Assembly: GCA_946478645.1 (NCBI GenBank)
Contig: CAMLCW010000190.1
Location: 1-9,815 of the forward strand
DNA: 9,815 bases
Direction of reading: 5' to 3'
Source: an uncultured Variovorax sp.
GTDB lineage: Bacteria; Pseudomonadota; Gammaproteobacteria; Burkholderiales; Burkholderiaceae
Shown here piece after piece: positions 6,260 to 9,815 of this stretch. The position numbers were made by a program, and so were the translations under genes. A model generated the notes under the pieces. It saw nothing but the letters and a program-made list of their open reading frames with translations. It had not been told where the DNA came from and searched no databases. Position 1 is the first letter of the stretch, and the number at the start of each line of letters is the position of its first letter.

Positions 6260-7221
6260 GGATGGCTTCCTTTTTTTCTGTGGCGCCGCGCGGCGGGTAC
6301 CGCGCGGCCCCGGCATTCTTCCATGCAGGCCGGCATGGCGGCGACCAGCGCATCGATCGCGCAGCGCGTCTTCGCGGGCAGGTGGCGCGCGTGCGGCCAG
6401 AGCACGTGGATCGGCATCGCGTCGGCGCGGTGGTCGGCGAGCACGCGCGCCAGCTGGCCGGCCTGCATGTAGCGCGCCAGCAGCCAGTCGGGCAGCCAGG
6501 CGATGCCGGCCCCCGCGATGGCCGCATCGGCCACGGCCTGCAGGTCGTTCAGCCGCGCGTGCCAGGGCAGCTGCACCGTGTGCAGCCGGTCCTGCGGATC
6601 GCGCAGCTGCCAGCGCTGCGAATCGCCGGGGCCGCAGTAGTCGATGCCGCGGTGCTGCGCCAGCGCCGCCACATCCGCCGGCCGGCCGAAGCGCGCCAGG
6701 TAGGCCGGCGCGGCCGCGAGCACCATCGTCTGCTCGCCGAGGCGGCGCGCCACCAGGCGATCGCTGTCGGGCAGCTCGCCGATCCGCACCGCGAGGTCGA
6801 AGCCCTCCTGCACCAGGTCCACCAGGCGGTCGCCGATCGCGATCTCGACCTGCAGCTGCGGATGGTGCTCGATCAGGCCCAGCAGCGCCGGTGCCGCGTA
6901 GTGATGGCCGAAGGCCAGCGGCAGGCTGGCGCGCAGGCGGCCGCGCGGCGCGCTGCGACCGCTTTCGAGGCCCGACTCCGCGGCCTCGAGCTCGGCCCGC
7001 GCGCGCAGGCAGTGCTCGTAGTAGGCCTGCCCTTCCTCGGTCAGGCTCTGGCTGCGCGTGGTGCGCTGGAGCAGGCGCACGCCGAGCCGCGCCTCGAGCC
7101 GCGCGAGCGCCTTGCCCACCGCCGAGCGCGTGAGGTGCAGCCGTTCGGCCGCGAGCGTGAGGCTGCCGCTCTCCACCACTTCGAGAAAGGTCTGGATGCC
7201 GTCGAATCGGTCTGTGGTCAT
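6256..7221 (-). CDS. LysR-family transcriptional regulator (CrgA/AaeR-like), divergent from MFS gene
   Basis: The product has 321 residues. The winged HTH occupies residues 1-63: FDGIQTFLEVVESGSLTLAAERLHLTRSAVGKALARLE (6-43) and then GVRLLQRTTRSQSLTEEG, the form typical of the CrgA/AaeR group. The effector domain (about 92-295) has RLRASLPLAFG, DLAVRIGELPDS, and GAGIAWLPDWL. The start at 7221 (MTTDRFDG) was chosen because the domain begins there; the frame stays open up to 7311, but that adds an unrelated 30 residues that would cover the divergent promoter. The stop overlaps the peptidase start as ATGA, so the two genes form one operon. The usual logic for such a divergent LysR is control of the MFS exporter, with autoregulation from the shared 83-base spacer; this is inferred. 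The tail after residue 300 is Arg-rich and looks unstructured. Confidence 0.94.
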   Translation of the reverse strand: MTTDRFDGIQTFLEVVESGSLTLAAERLHLTRSAVGKALARLEARLGVRLLQRTTRSQSLTEEGQAYYEHCLRARAELEAAESGLESGRSAPRGRLRASLPLAFGHHYAAPALLGLIEHHPQLQVEIAIGDRLVDLVQEGFDLAVRIGELPDSDRLVARRLGEQTMVLAAAPAYLARFGRPADVAALAQHRGIDYCGPGDSQRWQLRDPQDRLHTVQLPWHARLNDLQAVADAAIAGAGIAWLPDWLLARYMQAGQLARVLADHRADAMPIHVLWPHARHLPAKTRCAIDALVAAMPACMEECRGRAVPAARRHRKKGSHP

Positions 7222-7304
7222 GGCGCGGGATTGTGCCCTTGCATTCCCGAATCTGCAGAAGCGATGTCGCCAATGCGGACCCTGTTTCCCAGCAAGATCG
7301 CCGC
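7222..7304. promoter_or_regulatory. Divergent promoter/operator region between LysR and MFS genes
   Basis: The 83-base spacer holds a perfect 10-base palindrome, ATTCCCGAAT at 7243-7252, flanked by TGCA on both sides (7241-7244 region and 7254-7257), giving a wider near-palindrome of the size LysR dimers bind. Toward the LysR gene, CACAAT (7236-7231, minus strand) is followed by CCCGCGCC and the ATG, a likely -10 box with a very short leader. Toward the MFS gene, CAAGAT (7293-7298) sits 6 bases before the ATG and could be a weak -10 box. Neither gene has a clear Shine-Dalgarno. The palindrome lies just upstream of the LysR -10 box, suiting autoregulation. Confidence 0.5.
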
Positions 7305-8831
7305 ATGACAACGACTCTCACCCCTCCCGTCCGCGATGCCGCCGCGCTCGCCGCCATCTGCCTGGTCGCGCTGATGTTCGGCCTCGAGATCTCCAGCGTG
7401 CCCGTGATCCTGCCCGTGCTGGAGCAGGTGCTGCACGCCGACTTCCAGGACGCGCAATGGATCATGAACGCCTACACGCTGGCCTGCACCTCGGTGCTGA
7501 TGGCCGCGGGCACGCTGGCCGACCGCTACGGCCGGCGCCGCGTGCTGGTGGCGAGCCTGTGGCTGTTCGGCGTCGCGTCGCTGGCGTGCGGCCTGGCGCC
7601 AAGTGCGCCGCTCTTGATCGCGGCGCGCTTCGTGCAGGGCGTGGGCGCCGGCGCGATGATGATCTGCCAGTTCGCCATCCTGTCGCAGCAGTTCCGCGAA
7701 CCCGCGGCACGCTCGCGTGCGTTCGCGCTCTGGGGCGTGGTCGCGGGCATCGGCCTGGGGTTCGGCCCGATCGTGGGCGCCGCCATCGTGGCGCTGGCCG
7801 ACTGGCGCTGGGTGTTCCTGGTGCATGCGCCGCTCACGCTGCTGACGCTCGGCCTGGTGCATGCGAGCGTGCAGGAGTCGCGCGATCCCGACGCGCACCG
7901 CCTCGACCTGGCCGGCATGCTCACGCTGACGCTCGCGGTGTTCGCGCTGGTCTGGTTCATCACGCTCGGCACGGTGCAGGGCTTTGCAAACCCGCTCGGG
8001 CTGGCGTTGCTGGCCGGCGCGGCGCTGAGCCTCGCGCTGTTCGTGCGGGCCGAACGGCGCAGCGCGCACCCGATGTTCGACTTCTCGGTCTTCCGCATCC
8101 ACCGCTTCAACGGCGCGATGATGGGCTCGATCGGCATGAACTTCAGCTTCTGGCCGTTCATGATCTATCTGCCGATCTACTTCCAGGCGGGCCTCGGCCA
8201 CGACGTGATGCGCACGGGCTGGGCGCTGCTGGCCTACACGCTGCCCACGCTGCTGGTGCCGCCCTTGGCCGAGCGGCTGGCGCTGCGCCATGGCGCCGAA
8301 CGCGTGATTCCCGGCGGGCTGGGCCTGATGGCCGCGGCGTTCGGGCTCATGGCCCTGGGCGATGCGCAGGGCAGCGATGCGCTCGTGATCGCCGCCTGCC
8401 TTGCGGCGGGCATCGGCCTCGGCCTGACGAACTCGCCCGTCACCAACACCAGCACCGGTTCTGTGGCGGCGGCACGCGCGGGCATGGCCTCGGGCATCGA
8501 CTTCAGCGCACGGCTCATCACGCTGGCCTTCAACATCGCGCTCATGGGCTTCGTGCTCGTGAGCGGCATCGCGCGCCACCTGGGCGAAGCGGGGCTGGCT
8601 TCAGCGCCAGGCGAACTGCTGCAGCTCGCCCAGGGCGTGGCGGCCGGCAAGCTCGATGCGCTGCCTGGCGCGGCCGGCCCCGCGCTCGCGCAAGCCGCGC
8701 TGCGCGAGGGCTTCGGCGACGTAATGCGCTATGCGGGCATCGGCGTCGGCTTGCTCGCGCTCGCGAGCCACGTCTTCTTCAGGCGCACAAATGCGTCGGC
8801 TTGCACCGTGCAGCAAGCCTGCGCCAAGTAA
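7305..8831 (+). CDS. MFS transporter, DHA2 (EmrB/QacA-like) family drug or metabolite exporter
   Basis: The 508-residue product has hydrophobic segments throughout, as expected for the 14-helix DHA2 family of proton-coupled exporters. The motif-A loop GTLADRYGRRR is at 69-79, between helices 2 and 3. The antiporter motif-C-like stretch GVVAGIGLGFGPIVGAA is at 144-160 in helix 5. The early helix-1 end and the stretch DFQDAQWIMNAYTLA (47-61) are typical of DHA2 proteins. It sits in the inner membrane and likely exports a toxic or surplus small molecule. The ATG at 7305 was chosen since MTTTLTPP leads straight into helix 1; an in-frame GTG at 7233 would run through the promoter region. It diverges from a LysR gene, its probable regulator, and converges on polA. 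The substrate cannot be told from sequence; no partner membrane-fusion or outer-membrane gene is in the window. Confidence 0.94.
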   Translation: MTTTLTPPVRDAAALAAICLVALMFGLEISSVPVILPVLEQVLHADFQDAQWIMNAYTLACTSVLMAAGTLADRYGRRRVLVASLWLFGVASLACGLAPSAPLLIAARFVQGVGAGAMMICQFAILSQQFREPAARSRAFALWGVVAGIGLGFGPIVGAAIVALADWRWVFLVHAPLTLLTLGLVHASVQESRDPDAHRLDLAGMLTLTLAVFALVWFITLGTVQGFANPLGLALLAGAALSLALFVRAERRSAHPMFDFSVFRIHRFNGAMMGSIGMNFSFWPFMIYLPIYFQAGLGHDVMRTGWALLAYTLPTLLVPPLAERLALRHGAERVIPGGLGLMAAAFGLMALGDAQGSDALVIAACLAAGIGLGLTNSPVTNTSTGSVAAARAGMASGIDFSARLITLAFNIALMGFVLVSGIARHLGEAGLASAPGELLQLAQGVAAGKLDALPGAAGPALAQAALREGFGDVMRYAGIGVGLLALASHVFFRRTNASACTVQQACAK

Positions 8832-8948
8832 GCGGTGCCCGCCTAGGCAGAGCCAAAAGCCAGGGCACCCGCGGAACGGGCTTTGCCCGGCCGCTGGGTG
8901 CGCCCCCCAGTGGGGGGAGGCGCCGCAGGCGCTTCGGGGGGCGTTCGT
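8832..8948. terminator. Inverted-repeat cluster between convergent MFS and polA, probable bidirectional terminator
   Basis: The 117-base spacer is packed with inverted repeats. GGTGCCC (8834-8840) pairs with GGGCACC (8863-8869), enclosing the palindrome GCCTAGGC (8841-8848). CGGGC-TTT-GCCCG lies at 8877-8889. CCCCCC-AGT-GGGGGG lies at 8903-8917, and GCGCC-GCA-GGCGC at 8920-8932. In an alternative fold, CGCCCCCC (8901-8908) pairs with GGGGGGCG (8936-8943) around the last hairpin. No U-tract follows any of them, so these would be structural barriers or 3' stabilisers more than classic intrinsic terminators. The right half resembles a G/C-rich 3' element that I recall as repeated in Comamonadaceae genomes. 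Confidence 0.6.
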
Positions 8949-9815
8949 CTAATGGGCTTGGTCCCAGTTCGGGCCGATGCCGATCTCGGCCAGTAGCGGC
9001 ACCTTGAGCTCGGCCACGCCGGCCATCAGGCGCGGGATCTCGGTGCGCACCCATTCGACCTCGGCGTCGGGCACTTCGAACACCAGTTCGTCGTGCACCT
9101 GCATGATCATCTTGGTGGCGCGCTGCTCGGCGTCGAGCACGTCCTGCACCTTGACCATGCTGAGCTTGATCAGGTCGGCCGCGGTGCCCTGCATCGGCGC
9201 GTTGATCGCCGCACGCTCGGCGCCGCCGCGGCGCGGGCCGTTGGGCGAGTTGATCTCGGGCAGGTAGAGGCGGCGGCCGAACACGGTCTCGACGTAGCCC
9301 TGCTCCTTCGCGATCGCCTTGGTCTCGTCCATGTACGCCTTCACGCCCGGGTAGCGCGCGAAGTAGCGTTCGATGTAGGAGGCCGCGGCCTTGGTCTCGA
9401 TGCCGAGGTTGCGCGCCAGCCCGAAGCTGCTCATGCCGTAGATCAGCCCGAAGTTGATCACTTTGGCATAGCGGCGCTGCTCGCTCGACACCTGGTCGGG
9501 GGTGGAGCCGAAGACCTCTGCCGCGGTGGCGCGGTGCACGTCGATGCCTTCACGGAACGCACGCAGCAGCGACTCGTCGCCGCTGATGTGGGCCATGATG
9601 CGCAGCTCGATCTGCGAGTAGTCGGCACTCGCAATCACGCTGCCCGGCGGCGCGACGAAGGCCTCGCGCACGCGGCGGCCTTCGGGCGTGCGGATCGGGA
9701 TGTTCTGCAGGTTGGGATCGTTGCTCGACAGCCGCCCGGTCACCGCCACCGCCTGCGCATAGTGCGTGTGCACGCGGCCGGTGCGCGGGTTGGCCAGCTG
9801 GCCGAGCTTGTCGGT
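8949..9815 (-). CDS. polA: DNA polymerase I, C-terminal 289 residues of the polymerase domain (5' part outside window)
   Basis: The frame enters from the right edge and ends at TAG (8951-8949). The visible part runs from [16 protein letters not shown] to GENWDQAH-like GPNWDQAH at the C-terminus, the same ending as E. coli Pol I (928 residues), so it is the fingers and palm of the family A polymerase. Motif A DYSQIELR holds a catalytic Asp (codon 9621-9623). Motif [15 protein letters not shown] carries the nucleotide-binding Arg and Lys and the Phe that in the E. coli enzyme is F762. Motif C QVHDELV holds the second catalytic Asp. Also visible are [16 protein letters not shown] and [18 protein letters not shown]. 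The enzyme fills gaps in repair and removes Okazaki RNA primers. A GTG within the frame at 9773 is internal, not the start. Whether the 3'-5' exonuclease is active cannot be seen here. Confidence 0.99.
   Translation of the reverse strand, partial: TDKLGQLANPRTGRVHTHYAQAVAVTGRLSSNDPNLQNIPIRTPEGRRVREAFVAPPGSVIASADYSQIELRIMAHISGDESLLRAFREGIDVHRATAAEVFGSTPDQVSSEQRRYAKVINFGLIYGMSSFGLARNLGIETKAAASYIERYFARYPGVKAYMDETKAIAKEQGYVETVFGRRLYLPEINSPNGPRRGGAERAAINAPMQGTAADLIKLSMVKVQDVLDAEQRATKMIMQVHDELVFEVPDAEVEWVRTEIPRLMAGVAELKVPLLAEIGIGPNWDQAH

Noticed and set aside
4667..6472. 601-codon plus-strand frame
   Set aside because: Antisense to the M20 peptidase and parts of both LysR genes; the translation is shadow-like.
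6260..7465. N-terminal extension of the peptidase frame to 7465
   Set aside because: The frame is merely open through the LysR gene. The signal peptide and ribosome site show that the peptidase starts at 6259.
8877..8943. CRISPR or tandem repeat array
   Set aside because: The repeats are inverted, not direct with regular spacers, and fill only about 110 bases between convergent genes.
7058..9007. 649-codon plus-strand frame overlapping the MFS gene
   Set aside because: The MFS protein in the other phase has clear helices and motif A; this frame is Arg-rich shadow.

Overview
The window reads as a chromosomal segment of a GC-rich betaproteobacterium, most likely Comamonadaceae and Variovorax-like. 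The reasons are strong GC bias at third codon positions, a polA end that matches the E. coli family closely, a secreted M20 peptidase very close to the carboxypeptidase G2 family, and a G/C-rich inverted-repeat cluster of a kind I associate with that family. The genus is an inference from memory of such sequences. I see no mobile element, CRISPR array or structural RNA gene.

Layout: six genes lie on the minus strand from about 7221 down to the left edge, in this transcriptional order: LysR regulator (6256-7221), secreted M20/CPG2-like peptidase (4961-6259), second LysR regulator (4051-4953), small DUF2946 protein (3685-4041), TonB-dependent outer-membrane receptor (1387-3558) and a PepSY inner-membrane protein (1-1372, running off the edge). 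The first four are packed very tightly: a 4-base ATGA overlap, then gaps of 7 and 9 bases. The only sizeable gap in the run is 126 bases between DUF2946 and the receptor. An MFS exporter (7305-8831) diverges from the first LysR gene. The 3' part of polA (8949-9815, minus) converges on the MFS gene across a 117-base spacer full of inverted repeats.

The most interesting part is the DUF2946-receptor-PepSY set. Its order and content match the Bordetella pertussis bp2923-bfrG-bp2921 operon. There the DUF2946 product is a copper-sensing upstream ORF (CruR): a CXXC motif perceives copper in the nascent chain, a C-terminal RAPP motif arrests translation, and relief of arrest exposes the spacer to Rho. 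Here the small protein has HCPLC at residues 65-69 and RGPP at residues 112-115, three codons before the stop. The spacer begins with a 38-base C-rich, G-poor stretch on the sense strand. I therefore propose a CruR-type nascent-peptide switch with an RGPP variant of the arrest motif, controlling uptake of copper or a metal chelate.

A second observation is that the LysR gene starting at 7221 and the DUF2946 gene start with nearly the same sequence, a CAYAAT hexamer followed by CCCGCSCC and ATG, with no Shine-Dalgarno in the usual place. This suggests short-leader or leaderless transcripts and would give the DUF2946 gene its own promoter despite the tight packing.
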